NCBI GenBank assembly: GCA_000310025.1
Contig: FN647849.1
Location: 426,028 to 453,294 of the forward strand
DNA: 27,267 nt
Origin: Ectocarpus siliculosus
Lineage: Eukaryota; Sar; Phaeophyceae; Ectocarpales; Ectocarpaceae
Direction of reading: 5' to 3'
Position 1 is the first letter of the stretch, and the number at the start of each line of letters is the position of its first letter. Below are positions 11,112 through 21,705 of this stretch, in pieces. The notes below the pieces were generated by a model. It searched no databases, was not told the origin of the DNA, and saw nothing but the letters and a program-made list of their open reading frames with translations. The position numbers and the translations under genes are program-made.

Positions 11112-12163
11112 GCTTCGTTTCCTCCTATGTCTCGAAGAGTTATCTCGACGCTGATCGGTATCGGATCTCGGATGATGATGTTGTGCCATTGGTGTTGATG
11201 ATTGTACAGCAGTAGTGCTGGTGGTGCTGGTGGTGCCGTAGGAGAAGCACGTGTTGTTTGGGTGATTTCCGCTTGACGGTAGTGGCAACGAAGAGGGTTC
11301 TACTTTCGGTTCTCGCAGGTTCCGCGGCGGTCCATGAACTTCAATGGTCAGTACACTTTGGATCAGTATCCGACCTCGACTAAAAAAAAGCTATTCCACG
11401 TCGACCCGGAGCTTTCTGCGCGCCGAATACGGGGATGGACGTTAAATATCTTTCTTTATTGGGTGCGTTTTTGGTATGCTCACTTCGGCGGGTGATTGAC
11501 AACGACTCAATTACCTAGTCCAACTGGGGATACTGCTGTGATCCTAAAGATTGTGATGCAATTCCTTTCGGGCACATGAAATCCCATTGTTCACACATCG
11601 GAAGTAAACCGTGTAAACGTCGCTCACTCGAGGGCGCGTGTCGGAAACATTTAAAAATCTGAAACCGCCAGAAGGCCGATGAGCCAAGTCACGCCTGTCG
11701 TAGTTGAATGTGTGTCTGGCCTTCATTGAAGCTTGAACATCAATGGGTCCTGATCTATGTGGTAGGATTGGGCATTGCGTGCTGCACATACGATTCTACG
11801 ACATGTTTTAGCTGTTAGATATGTCAATGGTATCTCTGACTCGCCTCCCACAGCCCCGTGTGTACCCCCCCCGCCAAGCTCCGACAAAATGATTCCCCGA
11901 CTCCCCCATGCGGAGAGCTAACAACTGCTGTAACACACAAGCAACAACTTGTGCGACAACAAGAGAACGGCAACCCACGGGACGGCTGTGCACCCCTCTT
12001 GTTCCCCAACTTTCACCACATTAGCTACTACGGAAGGGTACTGGCATCTACCCGCTGCGGTACGAGTAACACAAAGGAGGACGCCGAACCGAGCAGTGTT
12101 TGAACACTCTCCTCTTTCAAGTTTAAAAATCTACGAAGAGGCGAGCTGTTACACGACGACATC
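11112..12163. promoter_or_regulatory. Shared divergent intergenic region
   Basis: About 1.05 kb separates the inferred start codons of the minus-strand PDZ gene and the plus-strand TXNDC9 homologue, so it must contain both 5' UTRs and probably both promoters. I saw no clear TATA box near either ATG. Candidate upstream ATG extension of the PDZ gene (11189) falls inside. A TTTAAAAATCT stretch occurs just before the TXNDC9 start, near 12121. Open frames here are short and have no support. Confidence 0.4.
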
Positions 12164-14792
12164 ATGAATCTCGGTGGCATGGAAGCTATCGCTCAGCAGG
12201 TGGCCGGGAAGGCCATCCTGGATCACGCGAAGGAAACGGAGCAAAAGTTGGTGAGACGTGTGCGTTGTGGAGTAGAGGTTCACAAGAAATCTACCACTGC
12301 CTTTGCTGCGGGAACCTTGCGTTGCTACTCTCCGACATTGCTGTCTACCGTAGGTGACGTAATATACCATACCCCCTTTTGGCCAGTTTTCAACGCGCGA
12401 CTCCTCCAAGACGAAGAGGATGCCAACATTAAATGACATGTTGTCGGAAAGATCTCGAAGAGACGGTTCCAGCGACGCCATTTTCAGCACTATGGCACTC
12501 TACTGTGGAGTATTCGAGCTTCGAAAATCGGTCCACGGGGGGGGGGGGTTATCTTGGGTCATCTTCGGGTACAGTCAGTTTGGTTTGGTGTCAACCAACA
12601 GCGTAGGCTGCCGTAGCATTACACCGAGAAGTCTATTCGCAACATCCCAACGCCCGAGTTCGTGTGAAAAACATTGCGGGTATTTTCAATCACCGAGTGC
12701 TGGAAAATGTACCTTCTGGTGCAGTCTAACAGGCGTCCCACTTTTCGGCGCCGTACATAGATACCTCAGCACTTCTTCATTTTTGACCAGCGGGGACTTT
12801 TCTGTGTCTGGGTAACACCTACCGTAGCATGACTCAGCCGTAGGGCTTTCCTGTTGAGGGCTCTTGCTGTAGCCTGTGGCTGACAGGACGCCATCCACGG
12901 TAGTAGGGGTTCCCCCAGCGTATTACAGCAGTAGTGGTGGATAAGGCCGGTAGGTGCTAGCCCCGGTACCATCGCGGGCAACCGGCATTTTTCAAATTGA
13001 ATGTTCCATCTGAGCTAGACGATTAAGCAATAACACCGGCATTGTGCAGGGCAACCAACATTATATGGCGGGACCACTGCTGTAGCAACACGCGACGAGG
13101 TCAATGCCGATGTCAATGTTGGTCTATGCATACGACACTCAACTATTTTATGCGGAACACGGAACGAACGTCCCGTCCCCGTCCTAGGACGCAAAACTGG
13201 CCAAGCTGGACAACATGGATGAGGACGACTTGGACAAGCTTAGGGAGAAGCGGAAGGCGCAGCTCATTGCCGCCCAGAAGATCAAGCAGGTGAGGGTACG
13301 GGGAGAGGCAATAAAAACGCGACTGGTGGCTCGGTCGGTAGTCTACGCAGGTCCTTCTAGGCAAGCAAGCATACTGGATACAGTATAGGATCGGCTCAGT
13401 CGGGGTTAGGGTTACGGTCTGCGTGCCCCCTCCTTTGTTCGGTCTTTTTTCGTAATAAACTTGCATAAGCAGTCTGACTCGGTGAGAGACGTCGGCGAAA
13501 TTGAGAGATCGAGGCCGTTCCTTGCAGTTGTAGGCACCCTAATTCAAGTCATTCGTCATTGCTCCCTGGACACGGAACAATATTATAGCGGAGCAGCTGG
13601 CTACCGCACTGAGAGGGCGAGGGTGGTGTCTTGGGACACAAGCTCAAGTTGCCGCAGCAGTGAGGAATCACGATTCGATACGCGCACCTTCTCGGCAAAC
13701 GCCGGGCTTGGCTTGAAATTGTGTTGTCACTGCTATTTCGCGTCAAGGCCCCTGAAAGGCACGCCCATCGTGCCTTTCAGGGGGATATGCTGCGTAGCTC
13801 AAAGTTCAGCAACGACATAAGACATCGAGCCTTGACCCCGACAACTGGCTCTTATTTTCCGCGGACGACAACGACCATGTCTACTGCTTTATTCGACCCA
13901 CGACGCTGCCCGTGGGTGTGTATTCTGAATCGTCGGGGTTACTCACCCCTAAAGCAACTTACACCCTGCTAAGAAATCCAGCTTGGCTTCTTGTCTTAAG
14001 ACCCTCAAAAAAATTGGCTTAACCCGGAAAAATGTTTCACCTAGCGGAATGCTCGAGGTATTCCAGGTTGTCCCCCCTCCGTCCCCCCCCGGCGCCACTA
14101 ACAGAACACGCACGTTGCGCTGTGTTTTGCTCTCGAGGAGAGGCACCCCAGAGAATAGACACCGCCTCCTCCTGTGGAAACCTCGGCAGTTCGATTGATC
14201 CAGCGAGGATGCGTTTGCGTTTTGGGCACAAATCGTCGTTGTTTTGACGATACCGTCCCCCGTGTGGATGTGTTTCTATTTCCACTCACACGCATATACA
14301 CAAGATTCACACGCCCCCCCCTTGATGTTGTTTTTTTGAGTAAATAGGACAACCTCTCGAACGGACACGGGCGGTACTCCGAGCTGCCTGACCAGCCCGC
14401 CTTTTTTGAGGCGACCAAGAAGAGCAAGGTTAGTGAGATGGAGGTTCGAGCTCGAGTGGTATTGACCTCGTCTTCACTGCCCACATTGAGGATGAAGAGA
14501 AGGGGAACCCTTGTTTACTTGTTCATAAGTTTCTTGAGATGCAGTTTTTTTTTGTGCCGTTTTGATTCTCTTGCATGATGACAAGTGACAATCCACGTAT
14601 CGTTGTAGGTTGGTGGGACTGCCGCATGAACATCCTGCATCCGACGAGCCCCCTTTTCACTCAGAGTAAGGGACTGCTCGTAACGACCAGCGACCGCTTC
14701 TCCTTGGCTTCGAGGAAGAAGTGTAATTTTCTCCTGACTGACTTTTCGTCTGTCATTTCTCTCTCTCCGTCTCTCTCTCTCTCTCTCTCTGT

Positions 14793-14863
<71 letters not shown>

Positions 14864-17154
14864 GTCATCTCTATCTCTCTTTATCTGGTGNNNNNNNNNN
14901 NNNNNNNNNNNNNNNNNNNNNNNNNNNNNNNNNNNNNNNNNNNNNNNNNNNNNNNNNNNNNNNNNNNNNNNNNNNNNNNNNNNNNNNNNNNNNNNNNNNN
15001 NNNNNNNNNNNNNNNNNNNNNNNNNNNNNNNNNNNNNNNNNNNNNNNNNNNNNNNNNNNNNNNNNNNNNNNNNNNNNNNNNNNNNNNNNNNNNNNNNNNN
15101 NNNNNNNNNNNNNNNNNNNNNNNNNNNNNNNNNNNNNNNNNNNNNNNNNNNNNNNNNNNNNNNNNNNNNNNNNNNNNNNNNNNNNNNNNNNNNNNNNNNN
15201 NNNNNNNNNNNNNNNNNNNNNNNNNNNNNNNNTTATAAAAATAGGCCCGGGGGGTTGGGGGGGGTTTTTCCCACCCCCCAAAAAAAGAGAAAAAAAACCT
15301 CGGGTGGCGGTTTTGAAAAGGGGATAATTTTGGGGGGGGGGGGGGGTTTTTAAAAAAAAAAAAATTTTTAAAAGAAGGGGGGGGGGTGGTCCCCCCCGGG
15401 GGGGGTTTTTTGTGGGGGGGGAACCCCCCCCCCCCCAATGCCCCCTGGGGATGGGGTTTGGGGGAAAAAAGGTCCCCTCTTTGGGGGGGGGGGGGGAAAA
15501 GGGTTTAACCGTAAGGGAAGGAAAAAAAAAGGGGGGGGCCCCCCCCCCCCCCCCCCCCCCCCCCGACGGACAATGTTTTTCGATCGTTTGCTTTTCATGC
15601 TGGCACCGGCCGTGATGTGACGTGACGGATCGTTTTTGCCTTGTCGCAGTTCTGCAAGATCGACGCAGAGAAGTCGCCGTACCTTACCGAGAAGCTCAAC
15701 ATCTTCGTCATGCCTACCATCCTTCTCATCAAGGGAGGTCACACAATACACCAGGCAAGAACGTTCGTTTTGGCGTGGGGGTGTGTGCGTAATAGACGGC
15801 ACCGCATCGCACGGCAGTACTGTAGCCAAGTGCTCTGGCCAAGTTTAGCGTCCACCTGTTTTGTGTCATTGCTCTGTTGTAGCGAACACAAAAATCGGGT
15901 GGCACCACTGCTGCACCTAGCCTAGTAGCCGCTCTGCCGGCAATAGCGACCTGCCCTGAATGTCCACCACACCCTGTGTGCTGTTCCGTGGCACTCCGTA
16001 CGAACCAGATAGATGTACCACTTTCCGGGTGAACAAGGCAGGCACATTCCGTCAATGTGTCTGTAGCATCATCGTCTTCTCCTTTTTCCGAATGCATGCT
16101 TCTTTTGTCTATCCTGTTGGAATCGGACCCATGCTTTTGTCTGTTTGCATGATCGTCGTCTCCTTTTTCCGAATGCATGCTCCTTTTGTCTATCCTGTTG
16201 GAATCAGACCCATGCTTTTTTCTGTTTGCATGATCGTCGTCTCCTTTTTTCCGAATGCATGCTCCTTTTGTCTATCCTGTTGGAATCGGACCCATGCTTT
16301 TGTCTGTTTGCATCAGCGTCTCCTTTTTTCCGAATGCATGCTCCTTTTGTCTATCCTGTTGGAATCGGACCCATGCTTTTGTCTGTTTGCATGATCGTCT
16401 TCTCCTTTTTTTCCGAGTGCATGCTCCTTTCTTGTAGCGTGGTGGAATCAGATCCTACATTTTGTCTCTTGCATTATTTTCTCCTTCCCGTTTTCCCGAA
16501 TGCATTCTCCTTCCTCCTACAATCGTATTGGAATCAGATCGTAAATTTTCCTGCACTGCTGTAGCGTCATCTTCTCCTTTTTTCCGAATGCGTGTTCCTT
16601 TCTTGTATATTGGTGGAATCAGATCCGCGGGTTTGAGGAGCTGGGTGGCACGGACGACTTCCACGAAGACACGCTAGCCTTCGTGCTAAGGTGGGGATTC
16701 CGGAATGCAGCTCTCAACTGTGGTGGTAATCTCAGCAGTCGGACGTGGTGGGAAGGGGCAGGCATCCAGTCAGGCACCCATCAAAGCTTGCGCACCACAA
16801 CTTTTCCCTTGTCCACCCAACCCCCGCCCCTTTCTCCGTAAATTCGACTATTGTTGTTTACGCTGCTCTTATCGGTGCTGTTGTTGTTAGTGCTGTTGTT
16901 GTTGTCTAAGCGTAAAAACCGTTCAGGTGTCTCCTCATTACCCTTCCAAGTACTAAATATTTTACGAAAAACGCGAACGTCTGCCGCCGTGAAACCGTAC
17001 ATCTCCCAGCCAATACGGCGTCCTCAACTTCGACGGAGAACCACCATCGGACCCCACGAAAGCTTCGGCCGGGGTTAACTCCATCGCCATGAAGATGCTG
17101 GGGAAGGGGGCGGCAAGGGCGGGGGCTAGGGAAGGCGACGAGGCCGACTACTAG
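12164..17154 (+). CDS. TXNDC9: Thioredoxin domain-containing protein 9 / phosducin-like protein 3 (exon missing, probably in gap)
   Basis: Visible exons: 12164-12250, 13188-13289, 14348-14428, 15650-15754, 16623-16690 and 17010-17154 (TAG 17152-17154). Visible phases agree (0, 0, then 0, 2 after the gap). The order of motifs matches TXNDC9: N-terminal helix (MNLGGMEAIAQQV), LDNMDEDDLDKLREKR, NGHGRYSELPDQPAFFEA, then FCKIDAEKSPYLTEKLNI, the cis-proline MPTILLIKGG, GFEELGGTDDF, YGVLNFDGE, and a tail ending DEADY. This family has a thioredoxin fold without a CXXC redox centre and regulates the CCT/TRiC chaperonin during actin and tubulin folding in the cytosol. About 32 codons between KKSK and FCKID, covering the family's HFYR-type strand and following helix, are not visible and probably lie in the N gap. 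The visible parts plus this estimate give about 227 residues, close to the family's usual 226. Intron 15755-16622 has a GC donor. Confidence 0.93.
13749..13783. repeat. Perfect 15-bp inverted repeat with 5-base loop
   Basis: Arms 13749-13763 (CCCCTGAAAGGCACG) and 13769-13783 are exact reverse complements around CCCAT. It lies in the TXNDC9 intron 13290-14347. There is no T-tract or other sign of a terminator, so its role is unknown. Confidence 0.75.
14757..14882. repeat. (CT)n microsatellite
   Basis: About 120 bases of nearly pure CT dinucleotide, broken by a short GTGTGT and one ACTCGTCAT segment, end eight bases before the N run. It lies in a TXNDC9 intron. Long open frames reading Ser-Leu or Arg-Glu across it are artefacts of the repeat, and it is a likely cause of the assembly break. 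Confidence 0.9.
14891..15232. other. Assembly gap (342 N)
   Basis: Undetermined bases within TXNDC9. The missing thioredoxin-fold exon belongs between 14429 and 15649 and is not visible in the readable parts, so it should fall here or in the corrupted bases just after. The true gap length may differ from the N count. Confidence 0.95.
15233..15564. other. Low-quality, homopolymer-stretched sequence
   Basis: Nearly every run of G, C, A or T is expanded (up to 24 or more C), composition is abnormal, and no exon reads through. Normal sequence resumes at GACGGACAATG, 15565. This looks like a poor read end beside the gap and not biology; bases here should not be trusted. Confidence 0.85.
16070..16625 (+). 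repeat. 82-bp tandem array (7 copies) ending at the TXNDC9 3' splice site
   Basis: The landmark CCGAATGCATGC recurs at 16088, 16169, 16251, 16330, 16413, 16496 and 16584 (spacings 81, 82, 79, 83, 83, 88), the last three diverged. Each unit runs through TCTCCTTTTTTCCGAATGC, TCCTTTTGTCTATCCTGTTG and GGAATCRGA. The array fills most of the second half of the GC-AG intron 15755-16622. The GGAATCAG of the last unit is the acceptor used by the exon at 16623, so the array supplies the polypyrimidine tract and splice site. Confidence 0.85.
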
Positions 17155-17184
17155 GGGGGCTGGAGAGGAGAGGAACGTGGGCGT

Positions 17185-17420
17185 ATGCGACACGCGCCTT
17201 CTCGTTGTTGGGGTGCCGGCTGGAGTGTTGACCTCGGCCAATCATGCGACACGCGCCTTCTCGTTCTTGGGGTGCCAGTTGGAATGTTGGTCTCAGCCAA
17301 TTATGTGACACGCGCCTTCTCGTTCTTGGGGTGCCAGTTGGAATGTTGGCCTCAGCCAATCATGCGACGCGCGCCTTCTCGTTCTTGGGGTGCCAGTTGG
17401 AATGTTGGCCTTAGCCAATC
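17185..17420. repeat. 59-bp tandem array, 4 copies
   Basis: Units begin at 17185, 17244, 17303 and 17362, exactly 59 bases apart, each running from ATGCGACACGCGCCTTC to CTCAGCCAATC with a few substitutions; the first copy is the most diverged. It begins 30 bases after the TXNDC9 stop, so it is probably in the 3' UTR or just beyond. Because 59 is not a multiple of 3, open frames through it shift frame between copies and are not coding. Confidence 0.9.
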
Positions 17421-17653
17421 AGCGCCTGGGTATCCTCGCTCGTCACCTGGAGCTGTACCGTGCCAGAGTGGTTCTCGCCAAGGTGTCGTAATTTCCAGCC
17501 ATCTTTTCGCTATGGTCGCCTAGAGGCGACGACGGTCGTACATTTCTTGGCGTCTGGAGGGAGAATGGAGAGGGGGGAGAACAGCCTTCTCGAGGCGGGA
17601 GGTAAGAAAGGGGAGGGCGGCACTTGGCATTTCGAGGGGGAACAGGCGACAGG

Positions 17654-17781
17654 AAACCGGTGCGACGATAGAGGTGTTTGGCGAAGGCGCGGGCATCATT
17701 TTAGCGGTAACAGCGGCAAACCGGTGCGACGTTAGAGGTGTCCCGCGAAGGCGCATGCATTGTATTAGCGGTAGCACCGGG
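17654..17781. repeat. 64-bp direct repeat, 2 copies
   Basis: Copies begin AAACCGGTGCGACG at 17654 and 17718 and share GAGGTGT, CGAAGGCGC and TTTTAGCGGTA or TATTAGCGGTA blocks. A poly-G run follows near 17838. No coding signal. Confidence 0.7.
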
Positions 17782-20700
17782 GTTGAGATACGAGAGAGTG
17801 GGGAGGAGGGCGCTCAGAATCCCCTCATGGAAGTCGGGGGGGGGGGGGGGGGAGGGGTGATTCCAGCAGCGGGCGACCCGGATTTTCGAAGTCAATGTAC
17901 GTGATCGCTAGGTTTGGTTTGTCGTGTGGTGGTTTGTCGGCACACGCGCGAGTTATGTGCTGCGCAGCACGCCGCGTGCGTCTTGCGTCTTGTAGCGTCG
18001 CCGATGGTTGAAAATCGGGTTTTGGCGCCACCTTTCTTTCTTTTTTTCCATCGTTTTTCAGTCTTGCCAACATCGCGCTGGTGGTGACCCCGCAGGAACG
18101 TCATTACCGTGGCTTTTTCCACCATGCTCTGCACGCACTTGCTTTTCCTCCTTGAGACGGAGGTTTTGGGGCTATTTTGTTTGGGTCTCAGACGCACGCA
18201 TGCGCACATGGTGTGATCGTGCTTTCGTATGTCACTATGTCACTGTAAATTTTGCGCGTCGGGGCAGTCAGTAATCGAGCACAAGCGTGTGCAAGGTGTA
18301 CCCGTATTCGGCATTTACGGCGGAGGGAGGAAGAGGGGAGTGCGAATCTACATTCGGGGATGGCACAACGTTCTTGTGATAAATCCTTTGCTGTGCTGCA
18401 TGGACGTTTTATTTGCTCGCCCGCCGGAATATTTTGTGGTCATTTGTATTTATGTTTTCTTTGAAATTTCGCGACAGACGAACAGGAAAACGAGCTAGAT
18501 CGAACCAAGGGCATGAATATCCGAGCTTTGGGCGGTGCGACGGCAGCAGAGCCATCACGTGGCAACAGCACCGTCCGTGGCTGCGATACACGTCATTTGT
18601 GCTGTTCTCGCCGTGTGGGAATTGTTGTATTCGGAATCTTTCAGTGCTAGGTACTCCAAGTACGCCAAGAGGTAACCAGCAGGTTCTTTCTCCGCTCACC
18701 CACAACCCCGATCGACTCGGGTAACTCTCTCGAACGGGGTTGTAGAACTACTTCCAAGGAGAGCTGCAGTTGTTTTTTGCGACATAGGAGGGTATTATCG
18801 ACAACGCGGTTGGCAGAAAAACACAGGCAACAAACCTCCGACAGGAAGACGTACACCGGAAATAGGGGGTCCCCGCGGAAAAATTATTCGCGTTTGATCG
18901 GAGGGGGGGCGTCTTGGCCAAGAGGGCACGCAGAGGACACGGCGCATGATGCCGTTTTCTGTTTCCTATCCTTCGCAAAAGACGGACGGGGCCGAGAACA
19001 AAAACGTGGGACAAAACAAATTTGCCTACCGAATTTGTGAGACGCAAAGCAGGAGCGACGCCCAAACCTAAGGATCGCCATTGTCGCAAAGATGAGGACA
19101 CACGAAGGGGATGATCTGGGACCGTGAAACAGAGAGACTGGGTTTACGTTTCATGTCGAGCCTCTATACAACACCGGCAAGCTCCGATTGGGCCTCATAC
19201 ATTCAAGGTCGGGCCGAGCATGAGTTTGGTTTCTTGCGGTACTCATTGCGAGGACTGTGGGTAAATCGTTGAAATGGAAGACAAAGGGGGGAAAAGTTGT
19301 CGGAACAGATGCACGCTGCTTGCGCAGGGAAGGACTTTATCAGTGCGCAACTCCCTCTACATGCGTGGCTGTGCAGCCGTACAAAAAAAGGCCGGTCGGA
19401 TCCGTCGCCGTTGCCTTTGGTTTTCTTCGACAACAGACAAATGTGAACTCATTCATGTTGCCGCGCGTGTGTGTGATCAGGCGGTGATCAATCACCCTGG
19501 CAAAAACTATTGTGCCTGAGAAACATGCCCGCGACGTGGTCGTTCGTTCACCGAAAAAGAGAACACTCTTCGCTCGGAAACTGAGGATCAAACGCAACTA
19601 ACGCCCAAAGGAGAACAGAGTCTCCGCGCCCTTCGTCGAACAGACCGCGAAGTCTATCACACGAGTATGGACACGGCATGAATATTGCCGATCAGAGCGC
19701 TGCGCGTGGAACGCCGAGTGGTTTGAGGAGTCGCACAGACACACCCAATCACAAGCACGAACGCACACCAGATTTGGTGTTGAATGGTGATTTGTTTTTG
19801 AATCAAAATTTTATGGCGATTTCTTCAAAACTTACACAACGATTCTCCTGATTTACAATGTAGACCCACCAACGGTTGCCAAGACACTAGCAGAAACACG
19901 GAAGGTGGAAAACAAAAATCGTGAAATTGTTTCTGACTCTCTTCATCACGAGAACACAACAACGACGGCAGAAGTCCGGCCACCAAAACGCCTTAAGTTT
20001 AAACACAAGAGGAACGACCACCCACGATACACACACAAAAAAAACGGTGTCCGTCCCTCACAGCCAACAAAGACGACAGCTCTCAAGGTGTAACTCCCCC
20101 CCCTCCCCAAGACCCAAACAATATGAACCACGAAATAAACAAAGAGGGACAAACATAAATACCGGGGGGCACCGGAGAGGGAGCAGCAACAATTCTCACG
20201 GGAGGCATGCGGGGAGAAGCGGCATGTGGCGCCCCCTCCACAGCTACGTCTCCTGCACAGCGGTCCTCCTCCGGTAGCCCACTACCACCACCATTTACTC
20301 ACTCACTACAATTTTCGAGTTCCTGTTCTGCAATTACCGGGGTACTTGTACGCTAGACACGTGTATGACGCGGAACAATCGCATCGACTACAGGGCACCA
20401 GCCAGCACGCCACCCCGATCTGCTTCCAACATCGAAAACAACCGCCAACGAAAGAGGTGGGGTGAACACGAACAGGCGCGCGCACAAGCAACAGCAGATG
20501 ACATAAATACACAAAAACAAATTTTCGTTTGCTCTACTTGAAAGTCCCCGAGGGCCTGGGCGGCACACTCGCAAGGTCCTATCCCGGAGGGACATCGAAC
20601 GTTACCGGATCGAACAATTGGCATACATAGGGGCAGCTAAACGCTGCCAGTGGGCGTGGCGTGTGCCGTACACGTACTTGGTACACACGTACAAACTCTA

Positions 20701-21084
20701 GGTGATTATGCTACTCCGAGTACAGTCGAAGAAAGTAAAAGTAATCGTGAACCATTCGAAATCACAACCAGATCATTCGAAATAGGTCTAAAACGTAGAC
20801 TATCCTACAGTTCTCCAATACGCCAAAAGAGAAAAATGCCGCCCGAGGGACACCCAGGCAGTCAAAGAACATCGTAACAGCGAAACCGGAAAGAACAAAA
20901 ATCAAAGAACGGCCACGCAACTTTCAGCATATCAGAGCAAGGTACATCCCACGCATCGGCGTTTTGGGCTGGGATGGATGCATTGTATGTTACGCACTAT
21001 CTTCTCCTCTAAAACAATACAATAAAACGTGATAACCAACTAACACAGCACACATACGACAGTGGCGGGATGCGTGTCCCAGGT
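17782..21084. other. Long stretch without a supportable gene
   Basis: Open frames are short, overlap one another on both strands, and lack matching splice signals or recognisable motifs. Composition shifts from mixed (17.8-19.8 kb) to A/C-rich on plus with frequent ACACAC and CAACAA words (19.8-21.0 kb). The A/C-rich part lies downstream of the minus-strand exon at 21085-21705 and is plausibly its 3' UTR or flank. Small exons of unknown genes could have been missed. Confidence 0.4.
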
Positions 21085-21705
21085 CTAATTGGGCGATCTT
21101 ACGTCTAACCGAAGCATGTCGTTCTTCTCTGCCTCCATGTCTCGGACCGTCTCCAACCAAGCGGAGCTCCCGGAACCCAGCACGTTTTGCAACGCACGCG
21201 CGCCGTTTTCGTTTCTGCCAACGTCAACGGCACCAGCAGCAGTGGCGTCACCCTCTTGAGCACCGCTCTGAGCATCATAGGCGGTTGCCTCCACCCCCGA
21301 CAGGAAGGCGTTCTCCATTCGCCACGGTTGGTCGGTGGCGGCGGCGTCGGTGGTGTCGGCGGCGGCGGCGGCGGCGTAGTCGTAGTCGTTTGTGGTGGTG
21401 CCGACGGTTGTAGCAGGCGCTTGTTGCCGTGGCGGCGGTGAAGATTGCTGCTTGAAAAATTGGCACGTGTCAACGAAGAAGGGGTCGAGGATACTCGAGA
21501 TCTGGTCCATCGACACCGCTGGAGCCTGCCTGCTAGCGCCGGCGCCGTCGTGGGCAGCAGCGGGGGGCGTGGCGTTGGGCGAACGCCTGCCTCTGTTGTC
21601 GCGGGCGGAAGAGTGCCTGGGTGGAGGGGGCGGCGGTGGCGGCATGTTTTTGTTGATGGTGCGCGTGGAGTTCGATTTGGGAGATGATCGCTTGCAGATG
21701 CACAT
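21085..21705 (-). CDS. Low-complexity Pro/Ala/Gln-rich protein, probable 3' exon
   Basis: A 206-codon open frame from ATG at 21705 to TAG at 21085-21087. It begins MCICKRSSP, has a run of eight prolines, then SMDQISSILDPFFVDTCQFF, a Gln/Pro stretch, an Ala tract (DYDYAAAAAADTTDAAA), and a more ordered C-terminus with ALQNVLGSGSSAWLETVRD and LRLDV. The frame stays open upstream to about 21915 but without an earlier ATG, so the true gene may enter through an acceptor such as tctgcaag just above 21690. The ordered segments and stop favour real coding. The pattern would suit a regulatory or nuclear protein, but no domain is recognised. A competing frame reads Thr/Pro/Arg-rich. Confidence 0.5.
   Translation of the reverse strand: MCICKRSSPKSNSTRTINKNMPPPPPPPPRHSSARDNRGRRSPNATPPAAAHDGAGASRQAPAVSMDQISSILDPFFVDTCQFFKQQSSPPPRQQAPATTVGTTTNDYDYAAAAAADTTDAAATDQPWRMENAFLSGVEATAYDAQSGAQEGDATAAGAVDVGRNENGARALQNVLGSGSSAWLETVRDMEAEKNDMLRLDVRSPN
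21330..21420. repeat. GGC/GTC trinucleotide-rich tract
   Basis: Imperfect GGCGGC and GTCGTAGTC repeats; on minus they encode the Ala/Thr/Asp run of the overlapping low-complexity exon. Typical trinucleotide repeat within a coding frame. Confidence 0.6.

Noticed and set aside
14575-15327. Ser-Leu and Arg-Glu repeat ORFs around the CT tract and N gap
   Set aside because: They arise from the dinucleotide repeat and unknown bases.
16070-17420. Two regular arrays considered as CRISPR-like
   Set aside because: The units are direct tandem copies with no unique spacers, in a eukaryotic intron and 3' flank.
17185-17523. 112-codon plus ORF through the 59-bp array
   Set aside because: The 59-base period shifts frame each copy, so the open frame is incidental.
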